DNA of 64,000 bases. Origin: an uncultured Prevotella sp. (GTDB lineage Bacteria; Bacteroidota; Bacteroidia; Bacteroidales; Bacteroidaceae). The translations under genes and the position numbers were made by a program. This document shows, piece by piece, positions 54,732 to 62,781 of the stretch. Under the pieces are notes generated by a model. The model made no database searches, was not told where the DNA came from, and worked only from the letters and a program-made list of their open reading frames with translations. Location: the NCBI GenBank assembly GCA_944320305.1, contig CALUGW010000004.1, positions 1-64,000 on the forward strand, in the 5' to 3' direction. Each line of letters starts with the position of its first letter. The stretch's first letter is position 1.

Positions 54732-55355
54732 TCAGGAATCCTGCCTGTACCACCCGTTGCGGCTTATCATCGAGGCCACTGCCGGAGGCACAAGCCCGTC
54801 TATCGGCAGTCCGGCGGCCACGCGGCGGCGCACATCGGTGCTGCTGATGTCTATCAGCGGGGTGTCCACCACGGTGACGCCCGGGGGCAGCTGCCCGGCG
54901 GGAATGGCGGCGCCGCGGCGCGGATAGATGGCTATGGGGTAGCGGGCCAGAATGTCGGCGTGGTTGCGCCAACGGTCAAAGGCGGCCCAGTTGTCGCCGC
55001 CTATGAGCAGGGTGAAGCCGCACCGGGGGCACACTTGTGCCAAGTGGCACAGCGTGTTCCACGTGTACGACGGGCGCGGCAGCCCCAGCTCCACGCCGCA
55101 GGGGCACAGGCGGGCCTCACCTTCGAGCGCGGCCTCGACCATGGCCAGACGAGCCGCGTCGCCGAGCAAGCTGCCCGGCGGCTTCAGCGGATTCTGCGGC
55201 GACACCACGAACCACACCTCGTCGAGCCTCAGGGCACCGAGCAGGTGGCGGGCCAGGGCTATGTGGCCGTTGTGCACGGGATTGAACGACCCGCCGAAGA
55301 AGCCCACGCGAATCTTATCACCGCCGCGGGCAGCGGCTGCATCGGTCTGCAACAT
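54732..55355 (-). CDS. nadD: Nicotinate-nucleotide adenylyltransferase
   Basis: Makes nicotinic acid adenine dinucleotide from NaMN and ATP. The 207-aa protein has GSFNPVHNGH (22-31), the GGDNW block and the C-terminal ISSTDVRRRVAAG motif. The first 13 residues before KIRVGFFGG are not conserved, so an alternative start is possible. It converges on tsaE with about 70 bp between them, which hold short CTATAAGAC repeats. It is 19 bp downstream of gmk. Confidence 0.94.
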   Translation of the reverse strand: MLQTDAAAARGGDKIRVGFFGGSFNPVHNGHIALARHLLGALRLDEVWFVVSPQNPLKPPGSLLGDAARLAMVEAALEGEARLCPCGVELGLPRPSYTWNTLCHLAQVCPRCGFTLLIGGDNWAAFDRWRNHADILARYPIAIYPRRGAAIPAGQLPPGVTVVDTPLIDISSTDVRRRVAAGLPIDGLVPPAVASMISRNGWYRQDS

Positions 55356-55374
55356 CAGGTTATGCGGGGCGGCC

Positions 55375-55947
55375 TCAGCCGTTGTTTACAAAATCGCTGA
55401 CAATGGCCAGAGCCTCGGCCACGGCGCGGTCGAGGTCGTCGTTGACCACCACGCGGTCGAACTCGCCGGCGAAGCCCAGCTCATATTCGGCGCGGGCCAG
55501 CCGCTGCTCTATCACGTCGGGGGCGTCGGTGCCGCGCCCCTCGAGCCTGCGGCGCAGCTCTTCTACCGACGGCGGCTGGATGAACACGCTCAGGGCGCGC
55601 GCGCCGTAGTGGCGCTTGATGTTGCAGCCGCCCTTCACATCGACGTCGAGCACCACGTTCTGCCCGGCGTCGAGCTGCCTGTCAACCTGCGACTTCAGCG
55701 TGCCGTAGAAGCGGTCGGCGTAGACCTCCTCGTACTCAAGGAACTCGCCGGCGGCTATGCGCCGCCTGAACTCCTCGGGGCTGAGAAAGAAATACTCCAC
55801 CCCGTCGCGCTCGGCGCCGCGCGGCGGGCGGCTCGTGCACGAGATGGAGAAGGCCAGCCGCAGCTCCTTGTGCTCCATCAGCCGCCCTATTATGGTGCTT
55901 TTGCCCGTTCCGCTCGGAGCGGAGAATATTATCAGTTTGCCTGCCAT
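55375..55947 (-). CDS. gmk: Guanylate kinase
   Basis: Phosphorylates GMP to GDP. The 190-aa protein has the P-loop SAPSGTGKST (9-18), the GMP-binding SCTSRPPRGAERDGVEYFF and LEYEEVYADRFYGT segments. It lies between yicC and nadD in a minus-strand operon, a common order in Bacteroidales. A 40-bp AT-rich spacer made of GGAATT-type repeats separates it from yicC. Confidence 0.97.
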   Translation of the reverse strand: MAGKLIIFSAPSGTGKSTIIGRLMEHKELRLAFSISCTSRPPRGAERDGVEYFFLSPEEFRRRIAAGEFLEYEEVYADRFYGTLKSQVDRQLDAGQNVVLDVDVKGGCNIKRHYGARALSVFIQPPSVEELRRRLEGRGTDAPDVIEQRLARAEYELGFAGEFDRVVVNDDLDRAVAEALAIVSDFVNNG

Positions 55948-56017
55948 ACCGGTTGGGAATTAGGAATTTTGAATTAAGATTTAGGAATTTGTGGGTGTGG
56001 TGCCGGCAGCCGGAGCC

Positions 56018-56893
56018 TCAGAGCACGTTGAGCACCTGCTCCTTTATCTGCTCCAGCTCGTCCTTCATCCTCACCACGATGTTCTGCATCTCGGCGTTGT
56101 TGCTCTTGGAGCCGGTGGTGTTGATCTCGCGACCCATCTCTTGGGCGATGAAGCCGAGCTTCTTTCCCTGCCCGTGGCCGTCGGCCATGGTCTCGCGGAA
56201 GTACTTCAGGTGGTTGGCCAGCCGCTGCTTCTCCTCGCTGATGTCGAGCTTCTCGATGTAATAAATCAGCTCCTGCTCCAGCCTGTTCTTGTCATACTCC
56301 ACCTCGGGAATGCTGTTCAGGCCGTCTATTATGCGGCTCCTTATCTTCTCGACGCGCTGCGTCTCGTAAGGCTCGATGGCCGCAAGCAGCGCCGCGATGT
56401 TGTCTATCTTCTCGGTGAACTTGCGCTCCAGGGCCGCGCCCTCCTGCGCGCGGAACTCCACGAGCCGCTCCAGCGCCTCGTCTACAGCGCCGCTCACGGC
56501 CTGCCACTCGGCCTCGCCGAGCGTCTCCTGCTCCGTGCGCGCCAGCACGTCGGGCATGCGCAGCAGCGTGGCGAGCCAGTCCTGCGGGGTGCCGATGCCC
56601 AGCTCGGCGCTTATGTCGGACAGCTGCCGGTAGTAGTTCTTAAGCAGCTCCCTGTTCACAGGAGTGGCGTCGGCTCCGCCGGTAGCCTCTGTCCAGATGC
56701 TGAAGTCCACCTTGCCGCGCTGCAGAACGGCGGCCAGCTTGTGGCGGATCTCCATCTCGCGCTCGCGGTAGAGCGGCGCTATGCGCGTGGAGAGGTCGAG
56801 GCTCTTGCTGTTGAGCGACTTTATTTCCACACTGATTTTCTTGTCTCCATAGGTTACGACAGCCTTGCCATAGCCTGTCATTGATTGTATCAT
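56018..56893 (-). CDS. yicC: YicC-family endoribonuclease
   Basis: A 291-aa protein that begins MIQSMTGYGKA and ends with the ...QNIVVRMKDELEQIKEQVLNVL helix, both signatures of YicC/YloC. YicC proteins are Mn-dependent endoribonucleases; in E. coli YicC promotes decay of the small RNA RyhB. Acidic residues in LDISEEKQRLANHLKYF and MGREINTTGSKSNN, which carry the active site, are intact. It is the first gene of the yicC-gmk-nadD operon. Confidence 0.94.
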   Translation of the reverse strand: MIQSMTGYGKAVVTYGDKKISVEIKSLNSKSLDLSTRIAPLYREREMEIRHKLAAVLQRGKVDFSIWTEATGGADATPVNRELLKNYYRQLSDISAELGIGTPQDWLATLLRMPDVLARTEQETLGEAEWQAVSGAVDEALERLVEFRAQEGAALERKFTEKIDNIAALLAAIEPYETQRVEKIRSRIIDGLNSIPEVEYDKNRLEQELIYYIEKLDISEEKQRLANHLKYFRETMADGHGQGKKLGFIAQEMGREINTTGSKSNNAEMQNIVVRMKDELEQIKEQVLNVL

Positions 56894-56995
56894 AGCCTGA
56901 AAATTATGTTATTTTAGTAAAAAACGACCTGCCGGAGGCGGTCTCTCCGGCGCAGCCAGAGGCGCCCGGAAGCCTTGCCGCCCGGCGGAATGATG

Positions 56996-57025
56996 CAAAG
57001 GTAACGTTTTTTTGCCGAACGGCAA
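56996..57025 (-). promoter_or_regulatory. yicC-gmk-nadD promoter
   Basis: On the minus strand the -7 box TACCTTTG (56996-57003) lies 19 bp from TTG (57023-57025). The leader is about 100 nt. Confidence 0.55.
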
Positions 57026-57097
57026 GGCAAAAGGCTGACAAAATGCGCCTGCGGCGGCCGCTGCCGCGCACAACGGCGAATAATCGGGCGCAAAACG

Positions 57098-57127
57098 TTG
57101 GTATTCAAATTAAAAGCACTAATTTTG
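57098..57127 (+). promoter_or_regulatory. Promoter of the EptA-like gene
   Basis: -33 TTG (57098-57100) and -7 TAATTTTG (57120-57127), 19 bp apart and 19 bp before the ATG. Confidence 0.55.
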
Positions 57128-57146
57128 CAGCAAATTTGCAAAAAAG

Positions 57147-59009
57147 ATGAAAATCATACGTCTTGCGGCACGGTTGCTGGGCTACGCCTTCTACCCGATA
57201 ATGAAGAGTCCGGCCTTTTTCGTCTTCATGTTTGTGCTCGGCTACGTGTGCAACAGGCTTGAGACGCCGAAGTTCTCGGAGCTTGGCGTGTTTGAGCTTT
57301 TCGTGGACCTCTATGCCGTGTGCCTCGTGCTGTCGTTCATCCCCTGGCGGGTGAGGCGGTGGGTGAAGGGCGCGATATACGTGGCCATGTACGCCACGTC
57401 CATCGCCGATATGTACTGCAGCGTGAAGTTCGGCTCAACATTCACCCCCACCATGCTGCTGCTCATCGGCGAGACCACCGGCAGCGAGGCGTCGGAATTC
57501 CTGCGCTCCTACGTGGGGTGGGACCTGCTGGCCACCGACTTAGGCTGGGTGGCGCTGATTCTCCTCGCGCACATTCTATATAATGTGTTCATGGCCATGG
57601 CCCGCCGCCGCAAGCTGCGCCTCAACCTCGACATGAGGGCTGTGCACCGCATGGCCGCCGCGGTGCTGCCGCTGCTCGGCCTGGTCTGCATCCTGATGCT
57701 CGAGAAAGGCATTGCCACCCGCAGCGACAACAAGAAAGCCTTTGTGAGGCTGATGACCTACGACAACATAGGCGACGTGGAGCACGAGCTGACGCGCGCC
57801 GACGCTGCCGAGCTGTATCTGCCGGTGTACCGCGTGGCCTTCAGCCTCTACGCCAACAGGCTGGCGGCGCAGCAGACGGAGCGGCTCATCGAGGCCACTA
57901 ACAGGATCAGGGTGGACAGCTGCTCGTTCCGCAGCCGCAACATAGTGCTCGTGATCGGAGAGAGCTACAACCGCGGCCACTCGCAGCTCTACGGCTACGA
58001 CAAGCCCACCACGCCGCGCCAACTGGAGCTGGCGCGGAGCGGGCGGATGGCAGTGTTCAGCGATGTGGTGGCCCCGTGGAATCTCACGAGCTTTGTCTTC
58101 AAGCACGTGTTCTCGCTCTACACTGTGGGCGACCGCGGCGACTGGTGCGACTATCCGCTCTTCCCCGAGCTGTTCCGCAAGGCCGGCTACCGCGTGACCT
58201 TCATCACCAACCAGTTCCTGCCGCAGGCCGAGGAGGCCGTATATGACTTCAGCGGGGGCTTCTTTCTTAACAACCCCACGCTCAGCGAGGCGCAGTTCGA
58301 CGTGCGCAACACCGCCCTGCACACCTACGACGACGGCGTGCTGGCCGACTACGACCGCCTGCTCGGCGAGGGTGAGTTCGGCTTCGGCGGCGACAGCACG
58401 GCCAACCTGTTCATCATTCACCTCAAGGGGCAGCACGTGAGCTACGCCCAGCGCTATCCAGCCGGGCGCAAGCGGTTCGCGGGCGGCGACTATGACGCGC
58501 CCACGCTCACCGCGCACAACAGGCAGGTGATGGCCCACTACGACAACGCCACGCTCTACAACGACTCCATTGTGGGCGAGATCGTCAAGCGGTTTGAGAG
58601 CCGCGACGCCATAGTGATTTATATGCCCGACCACGGCGAGGAGTGCTTCGGCGACGGGCTGCGCGTCTACGGCCGGCTCCACTCGGCCGACATAGACTAC
58701 CGCCTGGCGCACGAGGAGTTCGCCATACCGTTCTGGATGTGGTGGTCAGAGAGCTATGCCAAGGCGCACCCCGACGTGGCGGAGGCCGCCGCCGGAGCCA
58801 CGGGCAGGCCGTTCATGACCGACCGGCTGGCCCACACGCTGCTGGGTCTGGCCGGAATAGCGTGCCCAGAATACCGCGCCGACTGCGACGTGCTGTCGCC
58901 GCACTATGACACGGCGCGGCCCCGGCTGCTGAAAAACAGCGTTGACTACAACAAACTGAAGCAAGAACATGACAACAAACGCAAGCCGGCAGGCGTGGCT
59001 CAGCCGTGA
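57147..59009 (+). CDS. EptA/CptA-like phosphoethanolamine transferase
   Basis: A 620-aa inner-membrane enzyme with about five N-terminal transmembrane helices (1-215) and a periplasmic alkaline-phosphatase-fold domain. VIGESYNRGHSQLYGY (269-284) holds the first metal Glu272, NLTSFVFK near 315 should hold the nucleophile Thr, and MPDHGEE near 495 the second metal pair. Such enzymes move phosphoethanolamine from phosphatidylethanolamine to lipid A or core sugars, often giving resistance to cationic peptides. Its end overlaps the acyltransferase gene by 41 bp. Confidence 0.9.
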   Translation: MKIIRLAARLLGYAFYPIMKSPAFFVFMFVLGYVCNRLETPKFSELGVFELFVDLYAVCLVLSFIPWRVRRWVKGAIYVAMYATSIADMYCSVKFGSTFTPTMLLLIGETTGSEASEFLRSYVGWDLLATDLGWVALILLAHILYNVFMAMARRRKLRLNLDMRAVHRMAAAVLPLLGLVCILMLEKGIATRSDNKKAFVRLMTYDNIGDVEHELTRADAAELYLPVYRVAFSLYANRLAAQQTERLIEATNRIRVDSCSFRSRNIVLVIGESYNRGHSQLYGYDKPTTPRQLELARSGRMAVFSDVVAPWNLTSFVFKHVFSLYTVGDRGDWCDYPLFPELFRKAGYRVTFITNQFLPQAEEAVYDFSGGFFLNNPTLSEAQFDVRNTALHTYDDGVLADYDRLLGEGEFGFGGDSTANLFIIHLKGQHVSYAQRYPAGRKRFAGGDYDAPTLTAHNRQVMAHYDNATLYNDSIVGEIVKRFESRDAIVIYMPDHGEECFGDGLRVYGRLHSADIDYRLAHEEFAIPFWMWWSESYAKAHPDVAEAAAGATGRPFMTDRLAHTLLGLAGIACPEYRADCDVLSPHYDTARPRLLKNSVDYNKLKQEHDNKRKPAGVAQP

Positions 59010-60039
59010 GGAGTGCGCCGCGCTGAGGGGTCTGGCCATACTGGGCATAGTGCTGCACAACTACTGCCACTGGCTGGGCTTTGCCGTAAAGGAAAACGAG
59101 TACACCTTCAACATCGGCAACACCGACGCCCTGTGGCGCGCCTTGGGCTCGCCCGACTCCACACTGCCCGTGCACCTGCTGTCGTATTTCGGCCACTACG
59201 GCGTGCCGGTGTTCCTCTTTCTGAGCGGCTTCGGCCTGGTGATGAAGTATGAGCGGGGCGGAGCCGTGCCCCCGGCCGGACGCTTCGCGCGCTACCACTA
59301 CCTCAAGCTGCTGCGCATGATGGTGCCGGGCTTCGTGGCCTTCACCATCGTTGACGCCATAACGCCCGGCGCCTTCCGCTTCCAGGCTGAGAATGTGGCG
59401 GCCCAGATGCTGATGGTCATCAACCTGCTGCCGCAGCCCGACAGGATAATCTGGCCCGGCCCCTACTGGTTCTTCGGGCTGATGATGGAGCTTTACATCG
59501 TCTACCGCCTTGCGCTCTGCCGCCGCCACTGGGGCTGGACAGCCGCCCTGATGGCGCTCTGCTGGGCGGTGCAGGCCGTGTGCGGCCCCATGGACGAGAC
59601 GCTCAACCGCCTGCGCTACAACTTCACGGGCGGAATGCTGGTGTTCGGCGCGGGCCTGCTGGCCGCCCGCCATCTGCCCGCCGCCGCTGTGGGCGCCATG
59701 GGGCGCGGCGCGTGGGGCGCGGCGGCACTGGCGGCCACGGCCCTGCTGCTGGCCTGCTGCACGTCGTTCCAGGCGTGGCTGTGGGCGCCGCTGTTCGTCG
59801 TGGCGGCCGCCATAGGAGTGGTAAAGACGCTGCCTGGCGCAGCCCTGAGGGCGCTGTCGTGGCTCGGCGGCATCTCGGCGGCCATGTTCGTGGCCCACCC
59901 GCTGCTGCGCAAGGTGTTCATACCCATCTCGCGCCGGGGCGACATCTACGACGGCCTGCTGCTGTATGTCATAGCAACGGTGGCCGTGTCGTGGATGTTC
60001 ATGGTGGTGATAAACCGCATACCCAAGCCCCGCCCCTGA
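58969..60039 (+). CDS. Acyltransferase family 3 membrane protein A
   Basis: A 356-aa polytopic protein of the OafA/NodX type. The catalytic His lies in LRGLAILGIVLHNYCHW, after which come VPVFLFLSGFGL and about ten hydrophobic helices. It probably O-acetylates a surface glycan or lipid-linked sugar. The 41-bp overlap with the EptA-like gene implies coupling, so both may decorate the same envelope molecule. Confidence 0.85.
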   Translation: MTTNASRQAWLSREECAALRGLAILGIVLHNYCHWLGFAVKENEYTFNIGNTDALWRALGSPDSTLPVHLLSYFGHYGVPVFLFLSGFGLVMKYERGGAVPPAGRFARYHYLKLLRMMVPGFVAFTIVDAITPGAFRFQAENVAAQMLMVINLLPQPDRIIWPGPYWFFGLMMELYIVYRLALCRRHWGWTAALMALCWAVQAVCGPMDETLNRLRYNFTGGMLVFGAGLLAARHLPAAAVGAMGRGAWGAAALAATALLLACCTSFQAWLWAPLFVVAAAIGVVKTLPGAALRALSWLGGISAAMFVAHPLLRKVFIPISRRGDIYDGLLLYVIATVAVSWMFMVVINRIPKPRP

Positions 60040-60088
60040 GGCCGGAGGCACGCGCCGGAGGCCGTCTGCCGGACTTCGCAACGCAAAA

Positions 60089-60106
60089 CGGCCCATATTG
60101 CAAAAC
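60089..60106. repeat. Third site of the GGCC-ATATTGCA repeat family
   Basis: CGGCCCATATTGCAAAAC lies in the 149-bp spacer between the two acyltransferase genes and resembles the repeats near 25.6 and 47.9 kb. It is a partial unit without its partner arm. Confidence 0.4.
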
Positions 60107-60188
60107 AAGCAGAAAAGAAACATGAAACAGGGCGCTGCGGACGGCGTTTCCCACAACGCCGCGCGACCGCCCTGAAAGACTCGACGAT

Positions 60189-61313
60189 ATGGAAAAGACA
60201 ACAGGCACGTTCGGATGTCTGAGCGCCCACCGTGGCGCGCTCATGGGGGCGGCCATGCTCATGGTGGTGCTGTTCCACGTGGGCGGCATGCGCCACGACA
60301 CGGTGTTCTACTGCCTGAGCCGCTGCGGCAACGTGGGAGTGGACGTGTTCCTCTTCCTCAGCGGCATTGGGCTTTGGTTCTCGTGGAACAAGATTGTAAA
60401 GGCCAGCGCTGCCCAAAACGACGGCGGCAGCCGCGCCACAGGCCAGGCCGGAGGCCGCCTGAGGCGGCTGCTCCGCTCGCCCTACATGGCATTCCAGAGG
60501 CGGCGCTACGCCAGGGTGTATCCCGCGTGGGCAGTGGTGGCGTGCGCCTACTACCTGCCGCAGTGCCTCGACGGCCGGGCCACACCCGCCGACACCGCGC
60601 TGTCCATCCTCGTGAACTGGGGCTTCTGGCAGCACGACGAGCTGACGTTCTGGTTCATTCCGGCCATAATGGCTCTCTACACCGTGGCGCCGGCCTACAT
60701 CGAGCTGACGCGCCGCCACCCCGAGTGGCGGTGGATGCCGGCGGCGGCCATGCTGCTCTGCGTGCTCGTGCAATACTGGCAGCCGCTCCACTCGGCGGTG
60801 GGCCATCTGGAAATATTCTTCAGCCGCATCCCCATATTCCTCATAGGCATCAACGCCGGGCTGTGGGTGAGCGGCGGCAGACCCCTGGGCCGCCACGCCT
60901 GGCTGACGCTCCTGCTGCTCTTCGCGATGAGCGCGCTGGCCTGCGTCAACTTTGAGGACGGCCTGCGCGGCCGCTTCCCGCTGTTCCTGGAGCGCATGGT
61001 CTACATTCCGCTCACGGTGTCGGTGTCGCTGCTGCTGTGCCGGCTGCTCGACAGGGCGCCCCGCCCCGTGACGCGCGCGCTGGCGTTCGTGGGCGGCATA
61101 AGCCTTGAGATTTACCTCATCCACGCGCAGTATGTGCTCAAGCCCGTGCAGCGGCTGGGGCTGGGATACTGGCCCACGGCCCTGACGGTGATTGCGGTGT
61201 CGGCCGCGGCGGCCTGGGCGCTGCACAAACTGCTGTCGCTGCCTGCGCTCAAGAGGCGGACGGCGGCCGGAAAGACAAACTGCCAAGCAACCAAAACAGA
61301 TGAAATACATTAA
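60189..61313 (+). CDS. Acyltransferase family 3 membrane protein B
   Basis: A 374-aa paralogue of the preceding family. SAHRGALMGAAMLMVVLFHVGG contains the expected basic/His element, followed by GVDVFLFLSGIGLWFSW and about ten transmembrane helices; HAQYVLKPV lies near the C-terminus. It differs from the other acyltransferase in an insertion with QNDGGSRATGQAGG near residue 75. Its last 14 bases overlap the prenyltransferase gene. Confidence 0.85.
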   Translation: MEKTTGTFGCLSAHRGALMGAAMLMVVLFHVGGMRHDTVFYCLSRCGNVGVDVFLFLSGIGLWFSWNKIVKASAAQNDGGSRATGQAGGRLRRLLRSPYMAFQRRRYARVYPAWAVVACAYYLPQCLDGRATPADTALSILVNWGFWQHDELTFWFIPAIMALYTVAPAYIELTRRHPEWRWMPAAAMLLCVLVQYWQPLHSAVGHLEIFFSRIPIFLIGINAGLWVSGGRPLGRHAWLTLLLLFAMSALACVNFEDGLRGRFPLFLERMVYIPLTVSVSLLLCRLLDRAPRPVTRALAFVGGISLEIYLIHAQYVLKPVQRLGLGYWPTALTVIAVSAAAAWALHKLLSLPALKRRTAAGKTNCQATKTDEIH

Positions 61314-62175
61314 GATAATAAGGCCGCAACAATGGGTGAAAAACCTGTTTGTGTTTGTTCCGGCGTTCTTCAACGGCGACATTACCGACGGCAGCTGCCT
61401 GCTGGTGTCGCTCATCGTTTTCGCGGCGTTCAGCCTTGCCGCATCGTCGATATACTGCCTCAACGACATAATAGACGCCGAGGACGACCGGCGCCACCCC
61501 GTGAAGTGCCTGCGCCCGGTGGCCTCGGGGGCTGTCAGCGTGCCCCAGGCATACACGGTGATGGGCGTGTCGCTGGCCCTCTCGCTGGCCGTCATGGCTC
61601 TGGTGCCGGCCAACCGGTGGCAGGTGTTTGCCGCCGTGGCGGGCTACTGGGCGCTCAACGTGGCCTACTGCCTGCTGCTCAAGCGCCACTCCATCATCGA
61701 CGTATGCGTGATAGCCTTCGGCTTCGTGCTGCGCCTGCTTGCCGGAGCCGCCGCGACGGACATCACGCTGAGCAAGTGGATTGTGCTCATGACGTTCCTC
61801 ATAACGCTGTTTCTCGCCCTGGCAAAGCGCCGCGACGACGTGCTGCGCATGAACAAGACCGGCCGCGCGCCCCGCAGGAACACCAAGCGCTACAACCTGA
61901 CATTCCTGAACCAGGCCATCACCATCACGGCGGCGGTGACGCTGGTGTGCTACATAATGTACACGGTGTCGCCGGAAGTAACCGGCAAGCTCGGCACCGA
62001 CAGCCTCTACCTCACCAGCGTGTTCGTGATCATGGGGCTGCTGCGCTACCTGCAGATTGCCGTTGTGGACGAGAAGAGCGGCGACCCCACCGACATTGCC
62101 CTGCACGACCGCTTCACGCAGATTGTGGTGGTGTGCTGGATGCTGTCTTTCCTGCTGCTTATTTATGTTGTGTGA
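61300..62175 (+). CDS. UbiA-family prenyltransferase (DPPR-synthase-like)
   Basis: A 291-aa integral membrane protein with about nine helices. The first Asp-rich motif is NDIIDAEDD (55-63), and KRRDDVLR follows the second half. The start IKIIRPQQWVKNLFVF is typical of proteins annotated decaprenyl-phosphate phosphoribosyltransferase. In mycobacteria that enzyme starts decaprenyl-phospho-arabinose synthesis. Here a HAD phosphatase follows after 3 bp, as expected for such a two-step route. The alternative is a quinone-type UbiA, less likely in this context. Confidence 0.85.
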   Translation: MKYIKIIRPQQWVKNLFVFVPAFFNGDITDGSCLLVSLIVFAAFSLAASSIYCLNDIIDAEDDRRHPVKCLRPVASGAVSVPQAYTVMGVSLALSLAVMALVPANRWQVFAAVAGYWALNVAYCLLLKRHSIIDVCVIAFGFVLRLLAGAAATDITLSKWIVLMTFLITLFLALAKRRDDVLRMNKTGRAPRRNTKRYNLTFLNQAITITAAVTLVCYIMYTVSPEVTGKLGTDSLYLTSVFVIMGLLRYLQIAVVDEKSGDPTDIALHDRFTQIVVVCWMLSFLLLIYVV

Positions 62176-62178
62176 GCC

Positions 62179-62781
62179 ATGGACGGAAGCAAGAAGATAT
62201 TCGCCTTCGACTTTGACGGCACACTGACCACGGCCGACACCCTGCTTGAGTTTGTGAGCTTTGCCCGCGGACGGAGGGCGCTGGCGCTCTGGATGCTGGC
62301 CAACCTGCCGCTGCTGGCGCTGATGAAGCTGCGCCTCGTGTCGAACCACAAGATGAAGGAGCGGCTCTTCGGCCACTTCTTCGCCGGCACGGACGTGGCC
62401 GGCTTCGACGCGCTCTGCCGCCGCTTCGCCACCGAGCGGCACAGCCTGCTGCGCCCCATGGGCGTGGCCGCCGTGGCCAGAGCGGTGGAATCGGGAGCCA
62501 GGGTGCTGGTGGTCAGCGCGAGCGTTGACAACTGGGTGGCGCCGTTCTTCTGCGGCTTTGGAGGCAGAGTGACCGTGGTGGGCACCCGCGCCGAGGCGCG
62601 CGACGGCGTGCTGACAGGCCGCTTTGCCACCCGCAACTGCTACGGCGCGGAGAAAGTGAGACGCATCATGGAGCTGTGCCCCGACAGGGCGGAGTGCCGC
62701 CTGACGGCCTATGGCGACAGCCGGGGCGACCGCGAGATGCTCGCCTTTGCCGACGAGGCCCACTACAAACCCTTCCGCTGA
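62179..62781 (+). CDS. HAD-IB family phosphatase
   Basis: A 200-aa HAD hydrolase of subclass IB, with DFDGTLT (11-17; nucleophile Asp11, acid Asp13), motif II VVSAS near 115 and a YGDSRGDREML motif IV. It lies 3 bp after the UbiA-like gene and overlaps the next gene by one base. The likely substrate is a polyprenyl-linked sugar phosphate made by its neighbour, although SerB-like or lipid-phosphate activity cannot be excluded. Confidence 0.87.
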   Translation: MDGSKKIFAFDFDGTLTTADTLLEFVSFARGRRALALWMLANLPLLALMKLRLVSNHKMKERLFGHFFAGTDVAGFDALCRRFATERHSLLRPMGVAAVARAVESGARVLVVSASVDNWVAPFFCGFGGRVTVVGTRAEARDGVLTGRFATRNCYGAEKVRRIMELCPDRAECRLTAYGDSRGDREMLAFADEAHYKPFR